A stretch of DNA of 27,923 nucleotides from CAYUCY01 sp964443525 (GCA_964443525.1 CAYUCY010000014.1:1-27923); one strand, 5' to 3'; counted from the first letter of the stretch, positions 15,722 to 24,735 are shown. The notes: generated by a model from the sequence alone, not told the origin. Numbers and translations: made by a program.

Positions 15722-17006
15722 TGGGTTCGGTCTCTGTCTCCATTCCTTTAGTATATTGTAATTTTCTGTATATACCGTCGAGAGTATCTCGATGAACTTT
15801 AAAATCATGCAACGCTTGTCCAGCGAGCTTCTTTTGAGGCAACATACGTAGTTTTGCAGGATTTACTTGCTTGTTGAATTGAATAACTTCGTAGTGCAAG
15901 TGCGGGCCCGTGCTTCTACCTGTCGTCCCCACGTATCCGATAATTTGAGATTGCTTGATTTTCGTGCCGGCTTTAATTCCTTTGGCAACGCGACTCAGGT
16001 GAGCGTAGGCGGTCGCATATTCTTTATTATGTCGAATGCGAATGTAATTTCCGTAGGCCCCCCACCATCCGGCTTTTTCAACCACACCGGCGCCTGCCGC
16101 CATAACGGGGGTTCCGGTGGGGGCGCCGAAATCCAACCCTTTGTGCATTTTTGTATATCCCAGGATGGGGTGATGGCGTTTGCCGAAACGGGAGGTAATT
16201 CTCGCACCGTCAATAGGTGTTCTGAGAAGCCCTTTAATAACGCTCTCGCCTTTTTCATTATAGTAGCCCCAATCTCCCCCTTTCGGTTTGAAACGAAAGA
16301 CTGTGTAAGTCTTCTCAGACAAGGTCAGGCGGGCAAAGAAAAATTCACCTGCCTCCTCTCGATCCGAGGTGGGATCCTTAAAGACTTCATAGAGAACCTC
16401 ATAGTCATCTCCCGGCTGAAAGCTTCGTTGGAAGTCGACGTCATATTTGAAGGCTTCGAACATGGTGTGAAGAATCTTGATAGGCACCCCTGCTTTTCCG
16501 GCATCTGCAAAGAGACTCTCATAAATCTTGCCGTGGGCTTCCCGATATTCTTGTTTTAATTCAATCGTCTTTTTGCGAGAAACGAATCCTTGATCCGGAT
16601 CAAGATCGACGGTGATCTCCGTCTCAATAGAGGGACGCAAATAGAGGTTTTGAAGGTGATGAACACATTCGTTTGCCTCGTCGATCATATAAGTAATATG
16701 AAGTTCAAACCCCGGCTTTAAGTCTTTCGGATTAAAAACTTTTCTGAGACTTTCCACAATCTCGTGGGCTTCCATCGATTCAATTTTGACGCGAGTAAGG
16801 GCTGAGATAAACGTATCACCTGGTTGAATCGTCACGATCTCTTTTTTAGGGCCCAGGTTCTTTTCCTCTGGCGGAGCGCAAACTTCGACGGGAGGGGGAA
16901 GAGGTTCGACCTTTTCACGAATAAAGAAATAAACACTTAAAGATAACAGAATCATCAATAAGGTGGCTAGAAGAACAATTAGCTTCCAGTCACGATTATA
17001 CTTCAT
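15672..17006 (-). CDS. M23 family murein endopeptidase (MepM-like), membrane-anchored
   Basis: The ATG at 17006 has GGAGGAG 6 bases upstream and gives a direct membrane anchor (residues 8-28); an in-frame ATG at 17105 has no such support. The product has 444 aa. Order: anchor, Pro-rich linker (34-47), a LysM/OapA-type region (about 55-105, with TIQPGDTFISAL), a connecting domain, and the M23 domain. Zinc ligands are His288 and Asp292 in MHKGLDFGAP and His371 in GPHLHYE, with catalytic His336 in YAHLS and His369. It cleaves peptidoglycan cross-links in the periplasm during wall growth. It is divergent from the MFS gene, with 145 bases between, and is the first gene of a three-gene operon. Confidence 0.92.
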   Translation of the reverse strand: MKYNRDWKLIVLLATLLMILLSLSVYFFIREKVEPLPPPVEVCAPPEEKNLGPKKEIVTIQPGDTFISALTRVKIESMEAHEIVESLRKVFNPKDLKPGFELHITYMIDEANECVHHLQNLYLRPSIETEITVDLDPDQGFVSRKKTIELKQEYREAHGKIYESLFADAGKAGVPIKILHTMFEAFKYDVDFQRSFQPGDDYEVLYEVFKDPTSDREEAGEFFFARLTLSEKTYTVFRFKPKGGDWGYYNEKGESVIKGLLRTPIDGARITSRFGKRHHPILGYTKMHKGLDFGAPTGTPVMAAGAGVVEKAGWWGAYGNYIRIRHNKEYATAYAHLSRVAKGIKAGTKIKQSQIIGYVGTTGRSTGPHLHYEVIQFNKQVNPAKLRMLPQKKLAGQALHDFKVHRDTLDGIYRKLQYTKGMETETEPNDKIDKKDLTDNPSQS

Positions 17007-17151
17007 CAAAACTCCTCCGAACGTCCTCGCCCTCTTTTCTAGCGGGTTCAGAAGGATACGTCCATTAAAAAGGAGGCTATCCCGGCAAAAATTTTCTCTC
17101 GCCAAAAGAACAAAGATGGATTAGCCTAAATGAGAAAAGGACTGGATCAGA

Positions 17152-18396
17152 ATGACAAAAAACGTAAAAGCTTATCTTGCCTGGTTCTCAGTTGCTCTCT
17201 ATTTTTATTATCAATATATCTTACGGGTTTCCCCGGGCTTAATGATTACGGATCTTCGAGGTGAGTTTAATCTGACCGCCGAACAATTTTCAACCCTTGG
17301 ATCTCTTTATCTCTACACCTACTCATTTATGCAAATTCCTTTGGGGTTGATCGTGGATCGCTTCGGTGTACGACCCACAGTTTTAACCTCCATTCTTTTA
17401 AGTATTGCGGGGGTTATTCTTCTGTCCACAGCCCATTCTTTTTGGGTGGCTCAGTTAAGTCGTATTCTCGTCGGCATGGGATCTGCGTGTGCTTTTATGA
17501 GTGCCCTTAAGGTTGCAGCGGATCATTTGCCTCCGGGAAAACGAGCGCTCTTAATGGGGGCTACGCTCTCTTTAGGTACTTTCGGAGCATTGACGGCGGG
17601 CAAACCGCTCGTCCTCCTCGTGGAGCTCACAGACTGGCGATATGCAACGTTGATCTCGGGGATAGGAGGTGTTGTCATTCTTGCGATCTGTTGGATTTTT
17701 CTCCCAAAGCGTAGGGAACATAGAGAAATTAAACCCTTAGATACGACGCAAATCACCTCAAAGATTTTGAGGACTTTCAATAACCCTCAAATTATGCTCT
17801 ATGCCTTTTTAGCTGTCGGTGTTTACACGCCGCTTTCAGTTTTCACTGATTTGTGGGGAACGGCATTTTTAATGGAAAAATTTCAAATTTCAAGGGCTGA
17901 GGCTGCTCCCATTAACACGCTTATGTATATGGGGCTTGCCGTTGGAGCTCTCGTTCTTCCCTGGTGGACAGAGAAAATGGAGAAACTGGATCGGGGTATT
18001 CAAATCTCGAGCGTTGCACTTTTATTTGTTTTTTCAATCATTCTTTACGGGCCGATCCTTCCTTCTTGGGCGCTTGTCAGTCTTTTGATTCTGGTAGGCT
18101 TTTTCTGCGGATCGGAAATGATGTGCTTTACGGGAGCAGCCTTGAATACCACAAAGGAAAATTCAGGTATTTCTTTAGGTGTTGTTAATACCCTGAATAT
18201 GCTTGGGGGAGCAGTCCTTCAAAATGTAATCGGTGTTGGTCTCGACCTTCAGTGGGAGGGAACCTATGAAACGGGGGGGCTTAGAGCTTATTCTCTCGAG
18301 CAGTATACGTTTGCTCTTTCGGCCCTGCTCGTGATTATCGCCGTTTGCGCCGCTGCGTCTCTTTCTCTTAATAGAAAGATGAAAAGAGCAATTTAA
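17152..18396 (+). CDS. MFS transporter
   Basis: The protein has 414 aa and 12 predicted helices. It has the MFS loop motif GLIVDRFGVRP (about residues 65-75) between helices 2 and 3 and the second-half loop around WWTEKMEKLDRG. The N-terminus (AWFSVALYFYYQYILRVSPG) is typical of the nitrate/hexuronate-like and related carriers common in intracellular alphaproteobacteria. The substrate cannot be read. An AAGGA lies 10 bases before the ATG. The stop shares the tetranucleotide TTAA (18393-18396) with the convergent phosphohexomutase gene. Confidence 0.85.
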   Translation: MTKNVKAYLAWFSVALYFYYQYILRVSPGLMITDLRGEFNLTAEQFSTLGSLYLYTYSFMQIPLGLIVDRFGVRPTVLTSILLSIAGVILLSTAHSFWVAQLSRILVGMGSACAFMSALKVAADHLPPGKRALLMGATLSLGTFGALTAGKPLVLLVELTDWRYATLISGIGGVVILAICWIFLPKRREHREIKPLDTTQITSKILRTFNNPQIMLYAFLAVGVYTPLSVFTDLWGTAFLMEKFQISRAEAAPINTLMYMGLAVGALVLPWWTEKMEKLDRGIQISSVALLFVFSIILYGPILPSWALVSLLILVGFFCGSEMMCFTGAALNTTKENSGISLGVVNTLNMLGGAVLQNVIGVGLDLQWEGTYETGGLRAYSLEQYTFALSALLVIIAVCAAASLSLNRKMKRAI

Positions 18397-19781
18397 GCTG
18401 CTTGGGGGAGAAGATCTCGATAAGTCCCCAAATGACATGATAATTCTTCTCGCAAGTGTAAGAGCCCCTCTTCCGCTAAAGCCTCGAGGCGAGCAACCAG
18501 AACTTCTTGAGTGTTGGAGGCGCGCAACAGCCACCAACCATGGGCGGAAGAAACCCGCACTCCATCCGTGTCATCAAAGGATGCTCCCAGTTTTTTTAGG
18601 GATTTCTTTACGTCATCCACGACCTTGAATTTATCGTGCCCCTCACATTCAATCCGAATCTCAGGCGTGTTGTAAGGATGAGGAATGGAAGCATACCAAT
18701 CAGAGAGAGAGAGATTTTTTTTCCTCAAGATTCCGAGAAGCCGCATGGCCGCATAAAGAGCGTCATCATATCCGAAATGCCGATCTGCAAAAAAGATATG
18801 GCCGCTCATCTCACCGGCCAAAGGAGATTTCGTTTCAGCCATTTTTGATTTAATGAGCGAGTGCCCAGTTCTCCACATAAGGGGGACCCCTCCTAGAGAT
18901 TTAATGTGATCAAACAGGACTTGGCTTGCTTTAACATCCGCAATAATAGTCGCTCCCGGATTTGATTTTAAAACATCTTCACTTAGGAGCATCATCAGCT
19001 GATCTCCCCAGATAATGTGACCTTGTCCATCAACAAGGCCGATGCGATCTCCGTCTCCGTCAAAGGCAATGCCGAGATCCGCGTTCTTTTCTTTAACTTG
19101 ATCAATAAGCTGAACAAGGTTTTCCGCCACGGTCGGATCCGGGTGATGGGCCGGAAAGGTTCCGTCGACGGCTTCATTGATCAACGTATGATATCCCGGT
19201 AGGACTTTCAGGAGATTCTGCAGAACCTCTCCGGTTGCTCCGTTTCCAGGATCCCAAACAATGGAAGCTCGAATTTCTTCGATCCCGTAATGTTGGTAGG
19301 CTGCCAAAAGATATTCTTTATAGGCATCTTTGACGAAAGCTTCTCGAACGGATCCTCGACCTGAGATGAAATCGGCCGCTTCGATCCGTTTTCCTAATTT
19401 TTGAATGTCGGCTCCGAAGAAAGATTTCTGAAGTATCATCATCTTAAAGCCGTTGGTGTCCCCAGGGTTATGGGAACCCGTAATCATCAAGGCAGCGTCC
19501 GTCTTTAAATGATAATGGGCAAAATATGTCATCGGTGTGGGGCCGAGGCCGATTTTGACTACGTCAACACCTGACTCAAGGAGGCCTTTAAGAACTGCTT
19601 CTTCAAGAGAAGAGGATGAAAGACGACCATCTCGGCCCAAAACAACCGACTTTCCAGAACGACTTTTCAGCTCCGATGCGAAAGCACGTCCGATTAGATA
19701 GGCATCCTCTTCACCGAGATCGACACCTACTTTTCCCCGAATATCATATTCTCTTAAGATCTTAGGATTTAAAGATCGCAT
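18393..19781 (-). CDS. Phosphomannomutase/phosphoglucomutase (AlgC/ManB type)
   Basis: The protein has 462 aa from the ATG at 19781, which follows the ugd stop by one base; a longer frame from 19880 would run into ugd. All four domain marks are present: the phosphoserine loop TGSHNP (Ser103), the metal loop DGDGDR (Asp241, 243, 245), the sugar loop GEMSGH (323-328) and the C-terminal phosphate loop RASNTQE. It interconverts hexose 1- and 6-phosphates (glucose and/or mannose) in the cytosol. With galU and ugd it forms a sugar-nucleotide supply unit for the envelope. Its stop codon overlaps the convergent MFS stop. Confidence 0.92.
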   Translation of the reverse strand: MRSLNPKILREYDIRGKVGVDLGEEDAYLIGRAFASELKSRSGKSVVLGRDGRLSSSSLEEAVLKGLLESGVDVVKIGLGPTPMTYFAHYHLKTDAALMITGSHNPGDTNGFKMMILQKSFFGADIQKLGKRIEAADFISGRGSVREAFVKDAYKEYLLAAYQHYGIEEIRASIVWDPGNGATGEVLQNLLKVLPGYHTLINEAVDGTFPAHHPDPTVAENLVQLIDQVKEKNADLGIAFDGDGDRIGLVDGQGHIIWGDQLMMLLSEDVLKSNPGATIIADVKASQVLFDHIKSLGGVPLMWRTGHSLIKSKMAETKSPLAGEMSGHIFFADRHFGYDDALYAAMRLLGILRKKNLSLSDWYASIPHPYNTPEIRIECEGHDKFKVVDDVKKSLKKLGASFDDTDGVRVSSAHGWWLLRASNTQEVLVARLEALAEEGLLHLREELSCHLGTYRDLLPQAA

Positions 19782-19782
19782 C

Positions 19783-21126
19783 TTACGCAACCTTAAGCTT
19801 GGCGGAAGGTTTAGAGTGAAGAGGCGGGCGACCGATAGAGTGATAGGTAAAGCCTGCGTCCTCCATCTCTTTGGGGACATAGATATTTCTCAAATCCACC
19901 ACCAAAGGCGTTTCAAGCAAGCTTTTAACCTTGTTTAAGTCAAGGGCACGAAACTCGTTCCATTCCGTAAGAATGACTGCTGCGGCACATCCGTCAAGAG
20001 CTGAGTAAGGGTCCTTGAACCAGCTTACATTGGGAAGAAGATCTCGACCTTCTTTTTCTCCTTGAGGGTCGAAGATATGAATTTCCGCGCCTGCCTTTTG
20101 AAGTGCAGGAACGATATCGAGACTAGGCGCCTCCCGCATATCGTCCGTATTGGGCTTAAACGTGACGCCCAGAACACCAAGGCGTTTTCCTTGAACAGAT
20201 CCGCCGCACGCTTGAACAACTTTCTCAGCCATAGCTTGCTTACGTTTTGTATTACTGGCAACCACAGCTTCGACAAGGGAGACGTGGCTGCTGTAATCTT
20301 CTGCCGTGTGAACAAGAGCAAGTGTATCTTTCGGAAAACAGGATCCGCCGTAACCGGGGCCTGCGTGAAGAAACTTTGCTCCAATGCGCCTGTCAAGCCC
20401 CATCCCTTTTGAGACAGCCTGAACGTCGGCACCACATTTTTCACAGAGATCCGCCACTTCGTTGATAAAAGCGATCTTTGTCGCAAGAAAAGCATTCGAA
20501 GCGTATTTAATAAGCTCCGACGTCTCAAGAGTCGTCACCACGAGAGGTGTTTCGAGCAAAGAAAGAGGGCGATAAAGCTGACGCATCTTTTCCGTGGCGC
20601 GATCGGCTTCCGATCCGATGACGACCCGATCGGGACGCATAAAGTCTTCGATGGCAGAGCCTTCTCGTAGAAATTCGGGATTAGAGACCACATCAAAGTC
20701 GGCTTTGGGATTGGCTTTCCTGATGATTTCCTTAACTTTCCGACCTGTACCGACGGGAACCGTCGACTTGGTAACGATAACCGTATAACTATCGAGCGCT
20801 TCTGCAATTTCTTCTGCCGCTGCAAAAACATAACTGAGATCGGCATGACCATCACCGCGTCTACTGGGGGTGCCGACTGCAATAAACACAACGTCAGCCG
20901 TGGCAACGGACTCTTTTAAATCCGTCGTGAAGTGAAGGCGGTTCTTTTGCCTGTTTTGAGCAACCAAAACGTCAAGCCCCGGCTCATAGATCGGGATGGC
21001 TCCTTGCATCAGCTTTTCGATTTTAGATGCATCCTTATCGACGCATGTGACATTAAAACCGAATTCCGAAAAACACGTTCCCGAAACAAGACCGACATAG
21101 CCGGTTCCGATGACAGTTACTTTCAT
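19783..21126 (-). CDS. ugd: UDP-glucose 6-dehydrogenase
   Basis: The protein has 447 aa. The NAD fold has GTGYVG (7-12) and the acidic residue Asp30 ending the second strand. Catalytic Cys263 lies in GPGYGGSCFPKD, and Lys207 in SELIKYASNAFLA. The C-terminal UDP-binding domain has LGVTFKPNTDDMREAPS. It oxidises UDP-glucose to UDP-glucuronate with two NAD+, feeding capsule, exopolysaccharide or lipid A sugars. AGGAGGG precedes the ATG by 8 bases, a strong ribosome site. It follows galU by 13 bases and precedes the phosphohexomutase by one base. Confidence 0.96.
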   Translation of the reverse strand: MKVTVIGTGYVGLVSGTCFSEFGFNVTCVDKDASKIEKLMQGAIPIYEPGLDVLVAQNRQKNRLHFTTDLKESVATADVVFIAVGTPSRRGDGHADLSYVFAAAEEIAEALDSYTVIVTKSTVPVGTGRKVKEIIRKANPKADFDVVSNPEFLREGSAIEDFMRPDRVVIGSEADRATEKMRQLYRPLSLLETPLVVTTLETSELIKYASNAFLATKIAFINEVADLCEKCGADVQAVSKGMGLDRRIGAKFLHAGPGYGGSCFPKDTLALVHTAEDYSSHVSLVEAVVASNTKRKQAMAEKVVQACGGSVQGKRLGVLGVTFKPNTDDMREAPSLDIVPALQKAGAEIHIFDPQGEKEGRDLLPNVSWFKDPYSALDGCAAAVILTEWNEFRALDLNKVKSLLETPLVVDLRNIYVPKEMEDAGFTYHSIGRPPLHSKPSAKLKVA

Positions 21127-21139
21127 GGACGACCCTCCT

Positions 21140-22027
21140 TTAGGCTGCGAGGTTTATAAGCAATTCTTTATAGTCCCGCACTTCATCGAGAATATCCTTG
21201 CGCAGATCTTCCCGATTAAGTCCGACAACAAAGTTAGCGGCAAGGTATCCCGCTTTTGAGCCGCAATCGATGCGACGACCTTCAAAAGAAAAACCTTGAA
21301 AAGGTGTCGTTCCGATCAGATGAGAAAGCGCGTCAGTCAGCTGAATCTCTCCTCCTTGACCTTTTTCTTTTCTATCAAGGATTTGAAAGATTCGGGGCGG
21401 TAGCAAATAACGACCGATAATAGCTTGCGTGGAGGGCGCTTCTTCCAAACTGGGTTTCTCGACGACACTTTGCACATCAACGAGGGAGCCGTTTGAGGCG
21501 CCTGGGTTAATGATCCCGTAACGACTGACTTGATCAACGGAAACATCCATGATCGCAACCATCGCGCCTTCTTCATAAGCATCTATCATTTGTTTCAGGC
21601 ACGGTGTTTGACTAAAGATGAAGTCATCTGCCAAAAGAACTGCAAAAGGTTCATCCCCGATCTGATGGCGGGCACACCAAACCGCATGCCCTAGCCCCAA
21701 AGGCTCCATCTGGCGCGTATAAGAAATGCTGCCCGGTTTTTTGATGACGGAGTCCAGTTCCTCCATCAAAGCGATCTTCCCTCGTTCCTGCAAGAAATGC
21801 TCAAGCTCGAAGGATCGGTCAAAATGATCTTCAATCGCGCTTTTTCCTCGACCCGTTACGAAGATGAACTCTTCGATACCGGCTGCGGCGGCTTCTTCAA
21901 CGGCATATTGGATGAGAGGTTTGTCCACGATCGGCAGCATTTCTTTGGGCATAGCCTTCGTCGCAGGCAGGAATCGCGTCCCCATGCCCCCCACGGGAAA
22001 GACTGCTTTGCGAATTTTTTGAGCCAT
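21140..22027 (-). CDS. galU: UTP-glucose-1-phosphate uridylyltransferase
   Basis: The protein has 295 aa, normal for GalU. The nucleotide loop AVFPVGGMGTRFLPATKAMPK (residues 8-28, with the essential Arg and Lys) and the DKPLIQYAVEEA block mark the family, as do VLLADDFI and VVEKPS further on. It makes UDP-glucose from glucose-1-phosphate and UTP, the substrate of the next gene, ugd. It is the first gene of the galU-ugd-mutase run. Upstream lies a 152-base spacer with an inverted repeat GACCC-GA-GGGTC at 22072-22083, 45 bases before the start, a possible control site. Confidence 0.96.
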   Translation of the reverse strand: MAQKIRKAVFPVGGMGTRFLPATKAMPKEMLPIVDKPLIQYAVEEAAAAGIEEFIFVTGRGKSAIEDHFDRSFELEHFLQERGKIALMEELDSVIKKPGSISYTRQMEPLGLGHAVWCARHQIGDEPFAVLLADDFIFSQTPCLKQMIDAYEEGAMVAIMDVSVDQVSRYGIINPGASNGSLVDVQSVVEKPSLEEAPSTQAIIGRYLLPPRIFQILDRKEKGQGGEIQLTDALSHLIGTTPFQGFSFEGRRIDCGSKAGYLAANFVVGLNREDLRKDILDEVRDYKELLINLAA

Positions 22028-22179
22028 TTCTTCTATCGTGTTTGATGATCCTAATGGGTTTTAGCAGAAATGACCCGAGGGTCGCAATAAAAACACGTTT
22101 TAAAGATCGTCCACTGTTCACGGCCTATTTAGCACGCAAAGATCTTTCAGAAGCGAATTCCTTTAGGGAGGCCTGATTT

Positions 22180-23277
22180 TTACTGCAGCCCTAACTGCTT
22201 GACCATCTGCTGGTTACGTTCGGTTGCAAATTTATGAAGGTCTCCGTGCTGGATATGATCGGATGAAAGGATGTTTCCTTGAAATCCGTGCCTTCCTTCA
22301 CAGGTATCCAAACGTTTCTGGATGTTTTCTTGACTGTGAAGATCTTTGTAGTTAGTAGATGTGGCAGGACCTGTTTTGATACCAAGTTTATTGGCCGCCG
22401 AAAGAAGTCTTCCTTCGATATTATGATGGGGAATGGAGGCTTCCGGATTCATGCCTACCTCAGTTAAAGGATTCCCCGATTTATGAGAAGCCATGTCACA
22501 ATTTGGAAGCTTGTCTGTCTCCCAGTGGGTTTGATTCACAAAGTTACCGAAGAGGCTTAGATAAGGTGATCCCGACTCGAAGTTTCTATCGCCGATGAAG
22601 ATAATAACATTTTTCCCCTCTTTTCGCATTTCTCCGAGAGTGGGAAGCTTGGTTCCTTTAAGTTTAAAAGCAACACGAGCAAGGCCGCTTTTCTCTAAGA
22701 GAGAGTTTAATTCTCCCATATTTTTTTCTTTTGAATAACCTTTCGTCCCATTTTGTTCCGAATTATGGAATAAATACTCTTCGAGTTTAAGGATCATAAT
22801 TTCTTTGGGATTCTGAGTTGCAAGAGCAGCAAGCCTTTGAAAAAATTGAAGCGCTGGTTGAGGTTCCTTCCCTCCTCTCTGAACAATTGAAAGACGGCAA
22901 TTGTTGTATCCCGGATATTCATGACAAAGAGCAATGAAAGGCGGCTTCTTTTCGGAAGAAGTGATCTTAAATATACTTCCTATTTTTTTTAATGTCGTCT
23001 TTATTTTCCCGACAAGTCCTTGGTTAGGGTCATACCAATGGATCGGTACCTTAAAAAACCGAGCTCCTGCTTTAAAAAGATTCTCCAAAGTTTCCGATTG
23101 TTGTGCATACACCCAACCTTCCTTAGAGGATTGAGCTGCATTATGAGCTCCAACCAGGGTCAGTTTTTCAAGAGGAAAGCTATCCGGCAAAGTTGCGTTG
23201 GAGGCATAGATCTCTGAGGAAAAAAGAATCAAAAAAAGAACCGGGAAAGATATTTTCGATATTTTTGAATTCAACAT
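22180..23277 (-). CDS. Secreted PI-PLC-like phosphodiesterase (PLC X-domain superfamily)
   Basis: The protein has 365 aa. The signal peptide is about residues 1-25 (SFPVLFLILFSSEIYA). The X-domain pattern follows: LTLVGAHNAAQS with the first catalytic His45 and metal-site Asn46, GARFFKV with Arg73, and IALCHEYPG with the second His119, each at the spacing of PI-PLC enzymes. KEIMILKLEEY and NVIIFIGDRN fit later strands. Members cleave phosphoinositides or glycosylphosphatidylinositols by general acid-base catalysis. The HN pair resembles eukaryotic and PLCXD-type proteins more than the HD of Bacillus enzymes. A strong GGGAGG lies 5 bases upstream. It stands alone, divergent from the efflux gene. 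A host-lipid target is plausible but not shown. Confidence 0.72.
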   Translation of the reverse strand: MLNSKISKISFPVLFLILFSSEIYASNATLPDSFPLEKLTLVGAHNAAQSSKEGWVYAQQSETLENLFKAGARFFKVPIHWYDPNQGLVGKIKTTLKKIGSIFKITSSEKKPPFIALCHEYPGYNNCRLSIVQRGGKEPQPALQFFQRLAALATQNPKEIMILKLEEYLFHNSEQNGTKGYSKEKNMGELNSLLEKSGLARVAFKLKGTKLPTLGEMRKEGKNVIIFIGDRNFESGSPYLSLFGNFVNQTHWETDKLPNCDMASHKSGNPLTEVGMNPEASIPHHNIEGRLLSAANKLGIKTGPATSTNYKDLHSQENIQKRLDTCEGRHGFQGNILSSDHIQHGDLHKFATERNQQMVKQLGLQ

Positions 23278-23385
23278 GTAGACCTCCCAAATATTTTTAA
23301 ATCATTTTCAGCATATCACATCCTCTGTTAAAAATGAGTAAAGGGCACCTGAGCACTTGGAAAACCGTTGAGAGCAGGGTATTCT

Positions 23386-23404
23386 TCTCTTAACAATTAA
23401 GAGA
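23386..23404. promoter_or_regulatory. Palindromic operator candidate before the efflux gene
   Basis: TCTCTTAA-CAA-TTAAGAGA is a perfect 8-3-8 inverted repeat, 39 bases before the ATG of the Bcr/CflA gene. It overlaps the -10 side of a weak promoter candidate (TTGAGA at 23368-23373, 17-base spacer, TAACAA at 23391-23396). Size and place fit a TetR/MarR-type repressor site. Confidence 0.45.
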
Positions 23405-23443
23405 GATTTATAGAGTCTCTTTTTCTAAAGGATAGGCCCGTTT

Positions 23444-24634
23444 ATGTTTGCGAAGTTTCTAATCCCCCTGCTGATCGGGGTGGCTATGTCGGTCAGTTGG
23501 GCGGCGACGGATATTTATCTGCCCAGTTTGCCTCGAATTTCAGACTATTTTAAAGTCAGTGAAGACATCACACAGCTTACCTTACCTGTCTATCTGCTCG
23601 GTTCTTTGATCGCCACCCCTTTCTTCGGCGCGTTTGCAGATGCTTACGGTCGAAAGAAGATCTTACTCCTCGGCATGAGCCTTTTTATTCTAGGAAGCGG
23701 GCTTTCAGCCTTCTCTCCTTCAATCTGGTTTTTAATCCTTTTTCGCTTCTTGCAAGGCGCAGGCGCCTGCGCCAGCTTTGTCGTCGGTTGGGCTATTGTG
23801 CAAGACCTTTACCCCGCAGAGCAGGGAGCCAAAGTCATGTCCAGGATGGCTATGACGTTTACGACCATCCCCCTGCTCGCCCCGTCCCTCGGGGGTTATA
23901 TTGAAGTCGCGTTCGGCTGGCGCGCCAATTTCGGTGTCCTTTTTTTCGCGGCATCCCTTTCAGCCCTAATGATTCTTGCCAAACTGAAGGCAGTGCCGTC
24001 TCTTCAAAAGACTAAAAAACCCACCCCAGTGGCGATGCTGACAAACTATTTCTGGATTTTAACAAACCTGAGTTTTGTCTCTTATATCCTCATCTTTGCC
24101 TGTCTGTGTGCAGGAGAATGGGTCTATCTAACCGTAACGCCTTTCTACTTTGTCGATATCCTCGGTTTTTCTCCGAAAACTTTCGGTCTCCTGCTCTCCT
24201 TCCTCGGTCTTTCTTTTGTTGTCGGCACCATGATCGCCCCTCTCCTGATTGACAAAGTCGGCATGGATAAAACAATTCTCATCGGCTTGAGCTTAAGTCT
24301 GGCGGGAAGTCTTGATTTGTTCACGGTTCATTTTTTAGTCCCCCACTCACCGATCTGGATCAGCAGCTCTATCATTCTTTACTTCATCGGGATGTCCTTT
24401 GTTTTCGGGTCCGCCACCTCAAAAGCCCTCCAGCAATTCGAAGACGCCCGAGCCTCGGCCTCCGCGGTCCGAAGTTTGACAATTACAACAGCCTGCGCTT
24501 TAGGGGGTTTTGCAGGCAGCTATTTTGAGGATACGACGCTTTTACCCCTCTCTCTAGCTCTCGGAGGATGTGCCATCTTGTCCTTTGTTTCCTTCTTCGT
24601 CGCAACGCATTTTGCTGCAAATGAACACTGTTAA
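23444..24634 (+). CDS. Bcr/CflA-type MFS efflux transporter
   Basis: The protein has 396 aa and 12 predicted helices. The Bcr/CflA drug-efflux group is indicated by ATDIYLPSLPRIS (21-33), the MFS loop GAFADAYGRKK (about 61-71) and LFRFLQGAGACASFVVGWAI (about 97-116). It would export small toxic compounds with protons. GGATAGG lies 9 bases before the ATG. A palindrome just upstream suggests control by a ligand-sensing repressor; no regulator gene lies beside it. It is divergent from the PLC-like gene. Confidence 0.85.
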   Translation: MFAKFLIPLLIGVAMSVSWAATDIYLPSLPRISDYFKVSEDITQLTLPVYLLGSLIATPFFGAFADAYGRKKILLLGMSLFILGSGLSAFSPSIWFLILFRFLQGAGACASFVVGWAIVQDLYPAEQGAKVMSRMAMTFTTIPLLAPSLGGYIEVAFGWRANFGVLFFAASLSALMILAKLKAVPSLQKTKKPTPVAMLTNYFWILTNLSFVSYILIFACLCAGEWVYLTVTPFYFVDILGFSPKTFGLLLSFLGLSFVVGTMIAPLLIDKVGMDKTILIGLSLSLAGSLDLFTVHFLVPHSPIWISSSIILYFIGMSFVFGSATSKALQQFEDARASASAVRSLTITTACALGGFAGSYFEDTTLLPLSLALGGCAILSFVSFFVATHFAANEHC

Positions 24635-24735
24635 TTGCCAATTTTGTTTCTAACATGTCAAGCTTTTATTGACAAAATCGCAGTATGTCACTACATGTGT
24701 CATATTATTGTAAACCAGTTTTATTAGGTTATATT

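Noticed and set aside
15867..16559. 230-codon open frame on the + strand
   Set aside because: It lies entirely opposite the M23 endopeptidase, whose zinc ligands and length show it to be the real gene; a shadow.
17007..17105. Longer start of the M23 peptidase
   Set aside because: It would place a polar leader before the membrane anchor and ignore the GGAGGAG just before the ATG at 17006.
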